DNA from: Bacillota bacterium
Lineage (GTDB): Bacteria; Bacillota; Clostridia; Clostridiales; Caloramatoraceae
Length of the DNA stretch: 5,305 bases
NCBI GenBank assembly: GCA_023415335.1
Contig: JAEZLD010000133.1
Location: 1 to 5,305, forward strand
Direction of reading: 5' to 3'
Under the pieces are notes generated by a model. It was not told where the DNA came from, made no database searches, and saw only the letters and a program-made list of their open reading frames with translations. Below, piece after piece: positions 4,355 through 5,305 of the stretch (positions within the stretch are counted from its first letter, which is position 1; each line of letters opens with the position of its first letter). A program made the position numbers and the translations under genes.

Positions 4355-5287
4355 CTGGTTTTCATATAAGGCAGCTATATCATGTATTCTACGCTTCATT
4401 TCTGTCCGGATATGTAACGGCTCTAAACACTCACATTTATCCCCAAAACCGAAAAGAATATTGTAGTAATACTCGTTCTCTATGAAAGGTAAATTAACAA
4501 TGTAATGCTCATCACCGTCTGGGAAAAAGTTTTCATAAGTACAATAATCAAGTACCCTGTCCATAACAGATTTATGAACACGAATTTTGATTTTTATTTG
4601 TTTGGTTTCCAAAATATCAGTAAAACCTAACTGTGGTTTTTGATAATCTCGTGGTGTAAAAAATTCCTCTTGTATTTGCAGGTTTGATGTGCGGGATAGT
4701 TTGAACAAACGAAAATCATTTCTTTTATGACAGTACCCTTGCCAATACCAATGATTACTTTTCAATACAAGCTGATAAGGCTCAGCTGTTCGTGTCGTTT
4801 TATTTCCGTAGCGGTCTATATATTCAAACGAAAGCAGCTTACTTTCCTGCATTGCTGTTTTGATAATTTCTAAATATAGTTTTATGTTCCTGTTGCCCAT
4901 CCATGGGCTTAAATCTATGTAAATCTGGTTTACTTTTAATTCAATATCTTTTGCTCTATCGGCAGGAATAAAGCTCTTAATCTTTGCAAGAGCGTTTACA
5001 AGTTCATCCCCACGCATCATAGTAGAAAGATTGGAAAGCCCCATCAGGATAGCAGAAAGGTCTGCAGTAGAAAAGACTTTTTTATCAACCTTGTATTTCT
5101 GCATAATTTCAAAGCCACCACCTACTCCCGGTACAGAACAAACCGGAATACCTGCCATGTTTATAGTGTCTATATCACGGTAGATTGTGCGGGGTGAAAC
5201 TTCAAACATATCTGCTAACTCCTGTGCGCCTATCCTCTCTTTTTCAAGGAGTATCATAATAATGCTAACAAGCCTGTCAATTTTCAT
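4340..5287 (-). CDS. DeoR-like HTH / WYL-domain transcriptional regulator
   Basis: This 315-residue protein has the usual size and layout of WYL regulators. Residues 1-60 form a DeoR-like winged helix-turn-helix, with ELADMFEVSPRTIYRDIDTI (23-42) and then GIPV and GVGGGFEI (54-61). The WYL domain is at about 140-210; its signature is WYW at 180-182, followed by GYCHKRNDFRLFKLSR (184-199), a ligand-sensing region in this family. A C-terminal WCX-like part runs to about 308. Such proteins sense nucleotides, nucleic acid ends or other small ligands and act as repressors or activators. The ATG at 5287-5285 is chosen because AAAGGCGG lies 7 bases upstream; a TTG at the window edge is in frame but lies before this site. 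The very end (NQVSLA) runs into an inverted repeat and may be a replaced tail. Its targets are unknown; the neighbouring phosphatase-Nudix gene is a candidate. Confidence 0.92.
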   Translation of the reverse strand: MKIDRLVSIIMILLEKERIGAQELADMFEVSPRTIYRDIDTINMAGIPVCSVPGVGGGFEIMQKYKVDKKVFSTADLSAILMGLSNLSTMMRGDELVNALAKIKSFIPADRAKDIELKVNQIYIDLSPWMGNRNIKLYLEIIKTAMQESKLLSFEYIDRYGNKTTRTAEPYQLVLKSNHWYWQGYCHKRNDFRLFKLSRTSNLQIQEEFFTPRDYQKPQLGFTDILETKQIKIKIRVHKSVMDRVLDYCTYENFFPDGDEHYIVNLPFIENEYYYNILFGFGDKCECLEPLHIRTEMKRRIHDIAALYENQVSLA

Positions 5288-5305
5288 CTGGCAGCCGCCT
5301 TTCAA

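Overview
The window is AT-rich, with strong AGGAGG-type ribosome binding sites, a TTG start, and protein families typical of Clostridia and relatives (Xre-type HTH, WYL regulator, tyrosine phosphatase3, small membrane proteins). A low-GC Firmicute chromosome, probably a clostridial accessory region, is the best guess. Every convincing gene lies on the minus strand, so the locus reads from right to left.

Reading from the right: a WYL-family regulator (5287 to 4340) ends inside a short repeat-rich patch. Next come a decayed copy of the last codons of guaA (GMP synthase, 4232-4188) and a very GC-rich hairpin (4154-4127). A promoter with an operator-like dyad then leads into an unusual two-domain protein, a tyrosine-phosphatase-like domain fused to a Nudix hydrolase (4020-2848). 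After about 230 bases without a recognisable gene comes a block of roughly 600 bases: an orphan plus-strand terminator, a wrecked copy of an Xre regulator gene (2339-2122) and a decayed, internally deleted 3' part of guaA (2106-1876). Then come a small three-helix membrane protein (1787-1485) and an RNA 2'-phosphotransferase, kptA (1372-836). Finally the same block appears again in better condition: terminator, intact membrane-anchored Xre regulator (565-212), guaA remnant (153 to about 59).

The most interesting result is therefore architectural. Three separate decayed fragments of the guaA 3' end punctuate the window, and between them sit different cargo genes. Two of the fragments are each preceded by a copy of the same regulator. 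The 3' end of guaA is a known integration hotspot for genomic islands, so this looks like the scar of repeated integration or duplication of guaA-targeted elements carrying small cargo modules. No integrase or recombinase is visible in the window.

A speculative functional link also exists. KptA chemistry releases ADP-ribose 1'',2''-cyclic phosphate, and a phosphatase-Nudix fusion could in principle act on ADP-ribose derivatives. The two genes are about 1.5 kb apart in different modules, so this remains a hypothesis.
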